DNA of 64,000 nucleotides from Halomonas sp. M4R1S46 (GCF_025725685.1 NZ_CP107008.1:1364001-1428000), one strand, 5' to 3'; positions 51,220 through 60,481 are shown, numbered from the stretch's first letter. Notes: generated by a model from the letters alone, not told the origin. Translations and numbers: made by a program.

Positions 51220-52074
51220 ATGTGCAGTGAAACGAAGACCCGGCCTATGTCGGTCAGCACCGCAGCGTACGATGGCTATGACTTCCATGAAATTTTCCCG
51301 TCACTTGCTCGGTGTGGCGTGGAACAGGTCGAGGTCGCCTTTATCGAGGGCTATGTCGCGGCCTTCTCCGACGATGACCTGACCACGGCCTATGGTCGCG
51401 AGCTTCGGGAGGAAATGCGCCGCAACGGCCAGGAGTGCCGCTACTTCTCCGGCCATATCGACCTGGGCGAGCCTGACGCCTGTCAACGGCTGGAGGCACG
51501 CTGCCGGTTCGCCTCTTCCCTCGGGGCGTCTTTCGTGATCACCAATGCGGCCAGTATGGCCTCCAGCGAAGCCTTCCTGGCCCAGGCCGATGAGCTGGCC
51601 GCTATCGCCAGGCATTACGGCATGCGCATTCTGCTGGAAAACCCGGGAAACCGCATCGCCAACCTGATCGACCACTCGGGCCACCTCGCCCCCATCCTGG
51701 AAAAGCTGGCAACTCCGGAATTCGGCATCAACTTTGACGTGGGCAACCTGCTATCCCACTGCCCGGAGTTCGACCCTCTTGCTGACGCCCTGGCAGCAGT
51801 GCCTTGCGTGGATCATTTCCATATCAAGCCCTGTCACCGGGGTGACGACGGCATTGTCTTTACCTACCTGGGTGAGGGGGATATCGATGAGGCACCACTG
51901 CTTCGACGGCTGTTGAAGGACGGTATCCCGTTTTCCTTGGAACTGCCCTTCCGGCTGCGCCGTGATCGTGATGCGCAACCGTGGCGACTGGATTCAGCAG
52001 TGCCGCTGAAAGAGATCGAGGAAAATATCATTCACTCGATTCAATGGGTCAACAACATCCAATCGGAGATCTGA
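51220..52074 (+). CDS. Sugar isomerase/epimerase (xylose-isomerase-like TIM barrel)
   Basis: The 284-residue protein has the AP-endonuclease-2/xylose-isomerase fold. Metal-ligand motifs are visible in LLENPGNRIANLID (Glu), FGINFDVGNLLSHCPEFDPL (Asp), DHFHIKPCH (His) and FSLELPFRLRRD (Glu). Such enzymes interconvert ketoses and aldoses or epimerise ketoses at C3. In this operon it would prepare the substrate of the split transketolase. The ATG at 51220 is preceded by GGAG 6 bases upstream; two further starts at 51169 and 51247 are possible. Confidence 0.82.
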   Translation: MCSETKTRPMSVSTAAYDGYDFHEIFPSLARCGVEQVEVAFIEGYVAAFSDDDLTTAYGRELREEMRRNGQECRYFSGHIDLGEPDACQRLEARCRFASSLGASFVITNAASMASSEAFLAQADELAAIARHYGMRILLENPGNRIANLIDHSGHLAPILEKLATPEFGINFDVGNLLSHCPEFDPLADALAAVPCVDHFHIKPCHRGDDGIVFTYLGEGDIDEAPLLRRLLKDGIPFSLELPFRLRRDRDAQPWRLDSAVPLKEIEENIIHSIQWVNNIQSEI

Positions 52075-52079
52075 TCACC

Positions 52080-52838
52080 ATGACCAAGTTACTCGACAAT
52101 AAAGTCTGCATTGTGACCGGCGCGGCCGGTATCAACGGCATCGGGCTGCGTACCGCCAAGTTGTTCTATGAAAACGGCGCGTCCATCGTCATCACCGATG
52201 TCAACGAGAGGGCCTGTGACGACGTTCGTCACCTGTTCGACCAGGACCGATCGCTGGTACTGGTCGCCAATGTGGCCAGCAAGGATGACTGCGAGCGAGT
52301 GGCCAGGGAGACGGTGGCAAAGTTCGACCGCATCGATGTCCTGGTGAATAATGCCGGCATCACTCAGCCCGTGAAGTTCGAAGAGATCATGCCCGAGGAC
52401 TATGATAGAATTCTCGACGTCAACTTGCGTGGTATGCTGTACATGTCCCAGGCGGTAACACCTCAGATGAAGCAGCAGAGTTCGGGATCCATCGTCAATA
52501 CCTCATCCGTCTCCGCCCAGCGCGGTGGCGGTATCTTCGGCGGGCCCCACTACAGCGCAGCCAAGGCCGGCATGCTCGGGCTGGGCAAGGCCATGGCGCG
52601 GGAACTGGGTGGCTTCGGAGTCCGCGTCAACGCCGTGGCCCCTGGCCTGATCGCCACCGATATCACCGGCGACAAGCTGGACGATGCCATGAAGCAGAAG
52701 ATTCTGGAAGGTATTCCCCTCAATCGCCTGGGCAATCCGGAAGACGTTGCCAAGGCTTTCCTGTTCCTGGCTTCCGATCTTTCCGATTACATTACGGGTA
52801 GCACGATCGACGTAAATGGTGGCATGCACATCCATTAG
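52080..52838 (+). CDS. Short-chain dehydrogenase/reductase of the transketolase operon
   Basis: The 252-residue classical SDR has KVCIVTGAAGINGIGLRTAK, VNNAGITQP, the catalytic Ser in IVNTSSVSAQRG, YSAAK and NAVAPGLIATDITG. The C-terminus has ITGSTIDVNGGMHIH. An Asp after the second strand (ITDVNERA) points to NAD. It would oxidise a hydroxyl of the imported compound or reduce an aldehyde product. It follows the isomerase gene by 5 bp. Confidence 0.86.
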   Translation: MTKLLDNKVCIVTGAAGINGIGLRTAKLFYENGASIVITDVNERACDDVRHLFDQDRSLVLVANVASKDDCERVARETVAKFDRIDVLVNNAGITQPVKFEEIMPEDYDRILDVNLRGMLYMSQAVTPQMKQQSSGSIVNTSSVSAQRGGGIFGGPHYSAAKAGMLGLGKAMARELGGFGVRVNAVAPGLIATDITGDKLDDAMKQKILEGIPLNRLGNPEDVAKAFLFLASDLSDYITGSTIDVNGGMHIH

Positions 52839-52852
52839 TGACACTAGGCCGT

Positions 52853-52894
52853 CCCTGATGGCCCCTTCCGAAAAGAAGAAGGGGATCGTCAGGG
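52853..52894 (+). other. Stem-loop between the SDR and GntR genes
   Basis: CCCTGA (52853-52858) pairs with TCAGGG (52889-52894), and CCCCTTC (52862-52868) pairs with GAAGGGG (52878-52884). There is no T-run. It may be a partial terminator or an mRNA-stability element separating the regulator from the operon. Confidence 0.5.
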
Positions 52895-52912
52895 GCGGGA
52901 TGAGGTGACCCT

Positions 52913-53629
52913 ATGAACGATATTGACCCGAGACTTCTGGATAGACTCAAGGAATTCGTTTCCGTGTCAGAGCTTTCCAAGGATGGTCGCTTGAAGCTGC
53001 CTCCCGAAAGAGCTCTTTGCGACCATTTCGGCATGCATAGAACGTCAGTTAGAAATGTTCTCTCTGTCTTGCAGAGCTTGGGGTTTATCGAGCGGAAACA
53101 GGGCAGTGGCACCTTCCTCAAGATGCCGGAGCCGATCTTCATCCAGTTGTATTTCGAGTTGGCTCTAAAGCTGAATTACATCTCGGTCGATCATCTGGAA
53201 ACCGCACGGGAAATGTTCGAGCGGGAGATCATCCAGGCTGCCGCGGTCAACCACATGGACTCGGAAATAGAAACGCTGGAAGCGATCTGCGACAGGATCG
53301 TGAATTCCAAGGATGTACTGGAAGGAATCCAGGCTGACTATGAGTTCCATGAACAGCTGGCTATCATGGCCAAGAACCCTGCCATCCTGATTATTTTCCA
53401 AGGCCTGTCATCTGTGCTAAAGAAGGTGCTTCATCAGCGCCGCGTGCTGGCACGGCGATCGATAGTCGCCCAGGAGAAGACCAACAAGATCCATATTGCC
53501 ATCGTGAATGCCGTTAAGACTCGAGACAGGGAGCAGGCCCGCCAGGCCATGGATCAGCATTTCGAGACATGGAATCAGAACATCATGAATATTTATCGCC
53601 AGCCAACGGATAGTCTCATAGAGGAATAG
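52913..53629 (+). CDS. GntR-family regulator (FadR type) of the transketolase operon
   Basis: The 238-residue protein has a winged helix (LKLPPERALCDHFGMHRTSV, then RNVLSVLQSLGFIERKQGSG) and an FCD domain (EFHEQLAIMAKNPAILIIFQ; HIAIVNAVKTRDREQARQAM). It is the last gene of the TRAP-transketolase cluster and is probably its regulator, acting at the palindromes 46218 and 46375. Its own promoter may lie just upstream. GAGGTGA precedes the ATG. A CTCATC/GATGAG stem at 53681-53696 follows and may terminate it. Confidence 0.85.
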   Translation: MNDIDPRLLDRLKEFVSVSELSKDGRLKLPPERALCDHFGMHRTSVRNVLSVLQSLGFIERKQGSGTFLKMPEPIFIQLYFELALKLNYISVDHLETAREMFEREIIQAAAVNHMDSEIETLEAICDRIVNSKDVLEGIQADYEFHEQLAIMAKNPAILIIFQGLSSVLKKVLHQRRVLARRSIVAQEKTNKIHIAIVNAVKTRDREQARQAMDQHFETWNQNIMNIYRQPTDSLIEE

Positions 53630-53718
53630 TACGAAATTACCGGCCAGGGCCAAGTGATGCTCATCGGTAATCCAAGCCCACTCATCTTGCGATGAGCGGG
53701 CGGCAACACCGCGTCTGC

Positions 53719-53940
53719 CGCTACGCTGACGACCTGTAAGTGTATGTCAGGAGCCGGCGGGCGGGCGAGCGTGTCATGGCCAGCCTGAGTGATTTTCTCG
53801 AGAGCTCACTCCGGCTGACGGGCAACCGCGCCAAGAGTGCGGTGGATCGCCCCTGGAATCGGGGGTATCTGGGCTACACGCTGCCACGGCTGACTCTCCC
53901 CACGTCCAGTCTACAACGCCTGATGCAGCAACTCCGCTAG
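53719..53940 (+). mobile_element. Group II intron reverse transcriptase/maturase remnant
   Basis: The plus strand encodes RYADDL, a stop, then VYVRSRRAGERVMASLSDFL, ESSLRLTGNRAKSAVDRPWN and RGYLGYTL before a stop at 53938. The Y-A-D-D catalytic box followed by VRS-RAG-RVM and N-AKS-V-RPW is diagnostic of group II intron reverse transcriptases. An in-frame stop after YADDL and missing ends show it is dead. The intron RNA domains are not recognisable. Confidence 0.75.
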
Positions 53941-53949
53941 ATCCTGAAG

Positions 53950-54259
53950 CGAGGTAGGGCCAGCTACTTGTGTATGCCCGGCAACCACGAATTCTACGGC
54001 ACCTGCATGGCGAGGCTGCGCACCGAACTGGCCAGCGCGGCTGGGCATCCACCTGCTGGACAACCGCAGCCTGACCCTGAGCGGCGTGCGCTTCCATGGC
54101 CTCACCCTGTGGACCGATTTCGCGCTGCATGCCGAGGTGCCCGACCACGATCCGGTAGTGGCGGAGCCGGCGGCGCTCCGATCGATGCCGGAATTCCGGA
54201 TCATCGAGCATCCCTCCCGATCCGGTGATCAAGGTGTGAGGCGGGGCGGGCGCCTGTAA
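53950..54259 (+). pseudogene. Frameshifted metallophosphoesterase remnant
   Basis: One frame encodes YLCMPGNHEFYGTCMARLRTEL. A second frame, after about 54045, continues GIHLLDNRSLTLSGVRFHGL, TLWTDFALHAEVPDHD and MPEFRIIEHPSRSG to a stop at 54257-54259. GNHEFY and the GVRFHG-TLWTDF strand are typical of calcineurin-like phosphoesterases. The N-terminal metal site and the C-terminal histidines are gone, and the frame is broken. It abuts the group II intron remnant. Confidence 0.75.
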
Positions 54260-54295
54260 GATCGAGGCGTCGAGGGCAGCGGGCGAGGAACGGCG

Positions 54296-56659
54296 GTGGA
54301 GTCACGACAGGGGTTCATCCTGACCCGGCACTGGCAGGACACGCCCGAGGGCATCGAGGTCGCGTTCTGGCTGGCGACCGACGCCGGGCCGCTCAGGGTA
54401 CGCCTGCCGCCCCGGCCGTCGGTGGCCTTCCTGCCGGCGGAGCAGCGCGAGCGGGCGGCGGCCGCCCTGCGCGACGCGTCGGACGTCGACCTGCGGCCGC
54501 TGTCGCTGTGCGACTTCCAGCGTCGCCCGGTGCTGGGGCTCTACTGCCGGCAGCACCGCCGGCTGGTCGCCCTGGCGCGCCGCCTGAAGGACGCCGGCGT
54601 GGCGCTCTACGAGGCCGACATCCGCCCGCCGGAGCGCTACCTGATGGAGCGCTTTATCACCGCATCTGTCAGTGTCGAGGGTGAGCCCGACGGGCAGGGC
54701 GGCCTGGTGGCGGCGCGACTCGGGCCCGCCGCGGACTATCGCCCCCGGCTGCGGCTGGTGTCGCTGGATATCGAGACCAGTGCCCGGGGCGAGCTCTACT
54801 CCATTGCCCTGCAGAGCGGCGACGAGCGTCGGGTCTTGATGCTGGGCCCGCCCAACGGCGAGGCCGAGGGGCTCGACTTCCGCCTCGGCTACTGCGCCGG
54901 CCGCGCAGAGATGCTGGAGCGGCTGAACCAGTGGTTCGCCGAGCACGACCCGGACGCGATCATCGGCTGGAACCTGGTGCAGTTCGACCTGCGGATCCTC
55001 CACGAGCATGCCCGAGGGTGTGGCGTGGCGCTGCGGCTGGGCCGCGGCGGGGAAACGCTGGAGTGGCGTGCCCATGGCCACCAGGCCAACCGCTACGTGG
55101 CCTCGGCGGCGGGGCGGCTGATCATCGACGGCATCGAGGCGCTGCGCTCGGCCACCTGGCAGTTCCCCTCCTTCAGCCTGGAGAACGTCGCCCGCACCCT
55201 GCTCGGCGAGGGCAAGGCCATCGACAGTCCCTACCAGCGCCTGGACGACATCCTGCGCATGTTCGCCGAGGACAAGCCGGCGCTGGCGCGCTACAACCTC
55301 CGGGACTGCGAGCTGGTGACACGGATCTTCGCGGCCACCGAGCTGCTGGACTTCCTGCTGGAGCGGGCCTGCGTGACCGGGCTTCCCGCCGACCGCAGCG
55401 GCGGGTCGGTGGCGGCCTTCACCCACCGCTACCTGCCGCACCTGCATCGCCTGGGCCTGGTGGCGCCGAACCTCGGCGAGGGGCAGTCCGCCGAGAGCCC
55501 CGGCGGCTTCGTCATGGATTCCCGCCCCGGCCTCTACGACTCGGTGCTGGTGTTCGACTTCAAGAGCCTCTATCCCGCCATCATCCGCAGCTTCCTGATC
55601 GACCCGGCGGGGCTGCTCGAGGGCCTGGCCGACCCCTCGGAGGCCGCCTCGGTGCCGGGCTTTCGCGGGGCGCGCTTCTCGCGCACGCGGCATGCCCTGC
55701 CGGCCATCGTGGCGCAGCTCTGGGCGGGGCGCGAGGCCGCCAAGGCCGCCGGCAATGTCCCGCTCGCCCAGGCCTTGAAGATCATCATGAACAGCTTCTA
55801 CGGGGTGCTGGGCTCGAAGGGCTGTCGCTTCTTCGATTCGCGCCTGGCCTCGTCGATCACCCTGCGCGGCCACGAGATCATGCGCCGCACCCGGGCGCTG
55901 ATCGAGGCCGAGGGATATACCGTTATCTACGGGGATACCGACTCCACCTTCGTCTGGCTCGGCAGCGCGCATCCCGAGGCGCAGGCGGCGGCGATCGGCC
56001 GACGGCTGGTGGCCCGGGTGAATGCCTGGTGGCGCGCGCACCTGGCCGACGAGTACGGCCTGCAGAGCGCCCTGGAGCTGCAGTTCGAGACCCACTACCG
56101 GCGCTTCCTGATGCCCACCATCCGCGGCGCCGAGGCGGGCAGCAAGAAGCGCTATGCCGGGCTGGTGCGTGACGCGGCGGGGCGGGAGCGGGTGGTCTTC
56201 AAGGGCCTGGAAGCCGTGCGCAGCGACTGGACGCCCCTGGCCAAGGAGTTCCAGCAGGAGCTCTACCGACGCATCTTCACCGGCGAGCCCTACCGGGACT
56301 TCGTGCGCGACTACGTGCGTCGCACCCTGGCCGGCGACTTCGACGACCGGCTGGTCTATCGCAAGCGCCTGCGCCGGCGACTCTCCGACTACCGGCGCAA
56401 CGTGCCGCCCCACGTGCGGGCCGCCCGGCTCGCCGACGAGGTCAACGACCGGCTGGGGCGGCCGCGCCAGTACCAGCAGGGCGGCTGGATCCGCTACGTG
56501 ATGACGGTGGCCGGGCCGGAGCCCCTGGAGCGCCGGCGCTCGGTCATCGACACCGACCACTACCTGACGAGCCAGCTGCGGCCGGTGGCGGATGCCATCC
56601 TGCCCTTCGTGGGCGACGACTTCGCGGCCCTGATCGATCGTCAGCTCGGCCTGTTCTGA
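54296..56659 (+). CDS. polB: DNA polymerase II (family B)
   Basis: The 787-residue protein has the family-B layout. The 3'-5' exonuclease motifs are SLDIETSARGELYS, IIGWNLVQFDLRIL and YNLRDCELVTRIF. The polymerase motifs are VFDFKSLYPAIIRSF, KIIMNSFYGVLGSKG and YGDTDSTFVWL with two catalytic Asp residues. It acts in replication restart and translesion synthesis, usually under SOS control; I did not find a convincing LexA box directly upstream. The gene starts with GTG at 54296 after AGGA. Length is as for E. coli Pol II (783). Confidence 0.95.
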   Translation: MESRQGFILTRHWQDTPEGIEVAFWLATDAGPLRVRLPPRPSVAFLPAEQRERAAAALRDASDVDLRPLSLCDFQRRPVLGLYCRQHRRLVALARRLKDAGVALYEADIRPPERYLMERFITASVSVEGEPDGQGGLVAARLGPAADYRPRLRLVSLDIETSARGELYSIALQSGDERRVLMLGPPNGEAEGLDFRLGYCAGRAEMLERLNQWFAEHDPDAIIGWNLVQFDLRILHEHARGCGVALRLGRGGETLEWRAHGHQANRYVASAAGRLIIDGIEALRSATWQFPSFSLENVARTLLGEGKAIDSPYQRLDDILRMFAEDKPALARYNLRDCELVTRIFAATELLDFLLERACVTGLPADRSGGSVAAFTHRYLPHLHRLGLVAPNLGEGQSAESPGGFVMDSRPGLYDSVLVFDFKSLYPAIIRSFLIDPAGLLEGLADPSEAASVPGFRGARFSRTRHALPAIVAQLWAGREAAKAAGNVPLAQALKIIMNSFYGVLGSKGCRFFDSRLASSITLRGHEIMRRTRALIEAEGYTVIYGDTDSTFVWLGSAHPEAQAAAIGRRLVARVNAWWRAHLADEYGLQSALELQFETHYRRFLMPTIRGAEAGSKKRYAGLVRDAAGRERVVFKGLEAVRSDWTPLAKEFQQELYRRIFTGEPYRDFVRDYVRRTLAGDFDDRLVYRKRLRRRLSDYRRNVPPHVRAARLADEVNDRLGRPRQYQQGGWIRYVMTVAGPEPLERRRSVIDTDHYLTSQLRPVADAILPFVGDDFAALIDRQLGLF

Positions 56660-56681
56660 GTCGGCGCCCGGCGCAGCCGCC

Positions 56682-58472
56682 TCAGGCGCCACCGGCGGCC
56701 CTGGCCCCTGGCGGCCGGCCGAACTGCAGGTCGGCGAGCCGTCGGTAGAGGGGGCTCGAGGCGAGCAGCTCGTCGTGGCGCCCGGCCGCCACCAGCCGTC
56801 CCTCGTCCATCACCAGCAGGCGGTCGGCGGCCACCACCGTGGCCAGGCGATGGGCGATGACCACGCTGGTGCGGTCGGTCATCAGCCGGTCCAGGGCCTG
56901 CTGGACCAGCCGCTCGCTCTCGGCATCCAGCGCGCTGGTGGCCTCGTCGAGCAGCAGCACGGCGGGTGACTTGAGCAGGGCTCGGGCGATGGCCAGGCGC
57001 TGGCGCTGGCCGCCGGAGAGCTGTACCCCGCCCGGGCCCAGGGGCGTGTCGAGGCCCTGGGGCAGGGCCTCGAGGAAGTCCAGGGCGTTGGCGTCGCGGG
57101 CGGCCTGGCGCAGCTCCTCGTCGCTGGCGTCCGGCTTGCCGAAGCGCAGGTTCTCGGCGGCGGAACCGGTGAACAGCACCGGCTCCTGGGCCACCAGGCC
57201 GATCACCGCGCGCAGCGCATGCGGGTCGAGGTCCCGGAGGTCGATGCCATCCAGGCTCAGCCGACCACGGTCGGGGTCGTGGAAGCGCAGCAGCAGGGCG
57301 AGCAGGGTGCTCTTGCCGGCCCCGGAGGGCCCGACCAGGGCGACCCGTTCCCCGGACTGGATTGTCAGGTCCAGCCCGGCCAGCGCCGGGCGTTCGCGGC
57401 CCGGGTAGGTGAAGTCCACCGCCTCGAGGCGGATCGCGCCGGCGATCGGTCGGGGCAGGACGGTGGGCGCCGGCGGGGCGGCGATCCGCGGCCGGGCGTC
57501 CTGCAGCTCCAGCAGGCGCTCGGCGGCCCCGGCGGCGCGCTGCACGTCACCGGCCACCTCGGCCAGGGTGGCCACGGCCCCGGCGACCAGCACGGCGTAG
57601 AAGACGAAGGCGGAGAGCTCCCCGGCGGTGAGGTCGCCGGCGAGCACCGCCCGGCCGCCCTGCCACAGCATGATGCCCACCGCACCGAACACCACCAGCA
57701 GGGCGGCCCCGGTCAGCCAGGCCCGCTGGCGGCTGCGCGCGATCGCCGTGTCGAAGGCCTCCTCGACGCGACGGCCGTAGCCGCGGCGGTCGGCTTCCTC
57801 GTGGTTGAAGGCCTGGATGGTGCGGATCCCCGACAGGGCCTCGCCAGCGTAGCGGCCCAGCTCCGCCACCCGGTCCTGGCTATGGCGCGAGAGGCGGCGT
57901 ACCCGGCGCCCGTACCAGAGGATCGGGGCCAGGGTGGCGGGAATCCCCAGCAGCACCAGCGCCGAGAGCCAGGGCTGGGTCACCAGCATCAGGCCTGCGG
58001 CGCCGATCAGCAGCAGCAGGTTGCGCAGCGCCAGCGACACCGAGGACCCGAACAGGCTCTGCAGCACGGTGGTGTCCGCCGTCAGCCGCGAGGCGATCTC
58101 GCCGGCGCCGCGGTCGTCCTCCTGCGCGCTCTCGAAGAAGCCGGGCTCGAGGTCGAGCAGCCGGTCGAAGACGCGGCGGCGCAGGTCGGCGGCCAGCCGC
58201 TCGCCGATCCAGGTCACCAGGTAGTAGCGCAGGGCGGAGGCGCCGGCCAGCACTGCCACCACGGCGATCATGCCCATCAGGATCTGGTTGAGCTGCCGGG
58301 CATCGCGGGCCAGGAAGCCCTGGTCGATGACCAGGCGCAGGCCCTGGCCAAGCAACAGTACGCAGCCGGCCGCCACCAGCAGGGCGAGTCCCGCCAGCAG
58401 CAGCCGAGAGCGGTAGGGACGCAGCAGCCCCAGCAGGCGCAGCAGGACACGCGGATCAGGCCTTGGACCCAT
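56682..58472 (-). CDS. ABC exporter, fused transmembrane and ATPase domains (ABCB/MsbA-like)
   Basis: The 596-residue half-transporter has six membrane helices in residues about 20-310. The ATPase follows with Walker A (GPSGAGKSTLLALLLRF), LSGGQRQRLAIARALL, Walker B (AVLLLDEATSALDAES) and the switch His (VVIAHRLATV). It works as a homodimer exporting lipids or drugs; the substrate is unknown. It is convergent with polB (22-bp gap) and divergent from trxC. CGGAG precedes the ATG. Confidence 0.9.
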   Translation of the reverse strand: MGPRPDPRVLLRLLGLLRPYRSRLLLAGLALLVAAGCVLLLGQGLRLVIDQGFLARDARQLNQILMGMIAVVAVLAGASALRYYLVTWIGERLAADLRRRVFDRLLDLEPGFFESAQEDDRGAGEIASRLTADTTVLQSLFGSSVSLALRNLLLLIGAAGLMLVTQPWLSALVLLGIPATLAPILWYGRRVRRLSRHSQDRVAELGRYAGEALSGIRTIQAFNHEEADRRGYGRRVEEAFDTAIARSRQRAWLTGAALLVVFGAVGIMLWQGGRAVLAGDLTAGELSAFVFYAVLVAGAVATLAEVAGDVQRAAGAAERLLELQDARPRIAAPPAPTVLPRPIAGAIRLEAVDFTYPGRERPALAGLDLTIQSGERVALVGPSGAGKSTLLALLLRFHDPDRGRLSLDGIDLRDLDPHALRAVIGLVAQEPVLFTGSAAENLRFGKPDASDEELRQAARDANALDFLEALPQGLDTPLGPGGVQLSGGQRQRLAIARALLKSPAVLLLDEATSALDAESERLVQQALDRLMTDRTSVVIAHRLATVVAADRLLVMDEGRLVAAGRHDELLASSPLYRRLADLQFGRPPGARAAGGA

Positions 58473-58611
58473 GGCGTTCTCCGGGAGCGGGTGGGGAGGG
58501 CGTCGGTCTCATGGCACGTTACCAGCCCACCGGCGAGGCTGCATGGGCTTGATGGAGCCCCGTCGAGCGGCCATAGTCGTCGGCAGTGATCCCTGCCCGC
58601 GGAGCCGCATG

Positions 58612-59061
58612 ATGTCCGAATCCCTCGTCCTGGGGTGTGCCCACTGTGCCGCCCTGAATCGCGTCGACGCCGGCCGCCTGGCGTCCGGTCCCCGCTGCGG
58701 CAAGTGCAAGCTGCCGCTGTTCTCCGGCGAGCCCGTCGAGCTGACCGGGGCCAACTTCCATGCCCTGGTGGGGCGCAGCGAGCTGCCGGTGGTGGTGGAC
58801 TTCTGGGCCAGCTGGTGCGGCCCCTGCAAGACGATGGCGCCGATCTTCGCCGAAACGGCCCGGCAGCTCGAGCCGCGCATGCGCTTCGCCAAGCTCGACA
58901 CCGAGGCCGAACAGGGGCTCGCCGCCCGCTTCGGCATCCGCAGCATTCCCACCCTGATCGTGTTCCGGGGCGGTCAGGAGGTGGCGCGCCAGCCGGGGCT
59001 GCTGCAGGGGCCACAGCTCCGGCAGTGGCTGGTGCCTCACCTGGCCGGTGAGCCGGGGTGA
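58612..59061 (+). CDS. trxC: Thioredoxin 2
   Basis: The 149-residue protein has the TrxC-specific N-terminal zinc finger with two CxxC motifs (CAHCAALNRV and GPRCGKCKLP). A thioredoxin domain with the active site FWASWCGPCKTMAPIF and the cis-Pro loop SIPTLIVFRGG follows. It reduces protein disulfides in the cytoplasm, usually under oxidative stress. Of two adjacent ATGs I prefer 58612, 7 bases after GGAG. The gene is divergent from the ABC exporter gene. Confidence 0.93.
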   Translation: MSESLVLGCAHCAALNRVDAGRLASGPRCGKCKLPLFSGEPVELTGANFHALVGRSELPVVVDFWASWCGPCKTMAPIFAETARQLEPRMRFAKLDTEAEQGLAARFGIRSIPTLIVFRGGQEVARQPGLLQGPQLRQWLVPHLAGEPG

Positions 59062-59183
59062 TCGGCGCGCTCCCTCGCCCCACACGCAACGGGCCAGCCT
59101 CTCCACCGAACCGATCCGCCCCCTTGCACTCCTAGGGGTTGCCTGCCTCGTCCAGGAAGGCCTCGACCCGCGCGGTCGGTCGC

Positions 59184-60404
59184 TCAGCCTTCCACCGCCG
59201 CGAGCCCGGGCTCCTCCCGCTCGTCGACCAGCACCACGGTGTTGCGGCCGCTGGCCTTGCCGCGATACAGCGCCTGGTCGGCCCGCTTCAGCACCGGGGC
59301 CAGGGTCGTCTCGCCGGGAGCCAGCCGGGCGATGCCGATGGTCACGCTCAACCGGCGAGGAATGCCGGAGTCGGGGTGGGGCAGCTCGGCGATGCAGCCG
59401 CGCAAGCGTTCGGCCACTTCCCGGGCGGCCGCCAGGTCGGCACCGGGCAGGGCGATGACGAACTCCTCGCCGCCGAAACGCCCGATGAAATCGACCCCGC
59501 GGAGGTGCTCGCGCAGGCGGGTTGCCACCTGGGCCAGTACCAGGTCGCCCACCGAGTGGCCATGCTGGTCGTTGATGGCCTTGAAGTGGTCGATATCGAC
59601 CATGCAGAAGCTCAGTGGCGAGCCATGGCGAAGGGCGCGACGCAGTTCCTGGTCGGCACGCTCGAAGAAGCGCCGACGGTTGTCGAGGCCGGTGAGCTCA
59701 TCGGTGCCGGCCATGTGGCGAAGCCGCTCCTCGAGGTGCAGGTGATCGCCGATCTCGTTTCTCAGCCGCTCGTTGAAGGCGTGCTCGTCGAGCAGCGAGG
59801 CGTACTGCTCGCGCTGCAGGCGCGCCAGGCGCCGGGCGGTGATCAGCCCCACGGTGTTGGCGAACAGCAGCACGACCGCCTGGATGAGGGTGACGCCGGC
59901 GGGCACCGCGGCCCAGATCACCATCGCCGACAGGAAGCCCAGGCTCAGCAGCAGGCTGGCCGTGATCATCCACGGCAGGCGGTTGGGCACGAAGAGGTAG
60001 AGGGCCATCACGGCGACGGCCGTGGAGGGGGCATGGATGCCGATGGATTCCGCGCGCAGCGGCACGATCAGGATGATCACCAGGCAGCCGAGCCAGAGCA
60101 CCGGGTTGAGGGGCAGGAAGCGAAACACCCGGGCGGGTTGCCGGCGCACGGCGAGGCAGGTCAGCAGGCAGGCGATCGCCACCAGCACGCGCAGGGTCAA
60201 CAGCAGGAAGAAGGTCGGCGATGCGCCGAGCAGGGTATAGTCGGCCAGGCCCAGCAGGGTGAACAGCAGGGCGATGACCAGCAGCGAGGTCTGCAGCTGG
60301 CCGGCGGTACGGGGCAGCACGGAACGCCGATAGTCGGCTTCCAGCCGAGGATCGGTAAACTCCGCGGTCCACGGCGTCAGGACATGACGGTCCGATGCAA
60401 TCAC
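59184..60404 (-). CDS. Membrane-bound diguanylate cyclase (GGDEF)
   Basis: The 406-residue protein has about six membrane helices (residues about 40-190), a short coiled linker, and a GGDEF domain (residues about 230-395). The active-site motif is GGEEF at about 311-315, and an RxxD inhibitory I-site (RGVD, 302-305) lies five residues before it. Other GGDEF landmarks are DELTGLDNRRRFFE and MVDIDHFKAINDQHGHSVGD. It should make cyclic di-GMP from GTP and be product-inhibited. What its membrane domain senses is unknown. Confidence 0.93.
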   Translation of the reverse strand: MIASDRHVLTPWTAEFTDPRLEADYRRSVLPRTAGQLQTSLLVIALLFTLLGLADYTLLGASPTFFLLLTLRVLVAIACLLTCLAVRRQPARVFRFLPLNPVLWLGCLVIILIVPLRAESIGIHAPSTAVAVMALYLFVPNRLPWMITASLLLSLGFLSAMVIWAAVPAGVTLIQAVVLLFANTVGLITARRLARLQREQYASLLDEHAFNERLRNEIGDHLHLEERLRHMAGTDELTGLDNRRRFFERADQELRRALRHGSPLSFCMVDIDHFKAINDQHGHSVGDLVLAQVATRLREHLRGVDFIGRFGGEEFVIALPGADLAAAREVAERLRGCIAELPHPDSGIPRRLSVTIGIARLAPGETTLAPVLKRADQALYRGKASGRNTVVLVDEREEPGLAAVEG

Positions 60405-60481
60405 GGTGAGACGGCTCCATGGGGCCCTTTCGACAGACTAGTTCGGCTTGGCGTCTCCCGCGATAGGCGGCTGCGGGCGCA

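Noticed and set aside
49695..51230. 511-codon plus-strand frame over the second dctQ-dctM
   Set aside because: Out-of-frame reading of DctM; the true DctM frame has complete TRAP motifs and an ATGA overlap with dctQ.
54302..56692. 796-codon minus-strand frame opposite polB
   Set aside because: Antisense shadow of DNA polymerase II, which shows all exonuclease and polymerase motifs on the plus strand; the antisense product has no recognisable motif.
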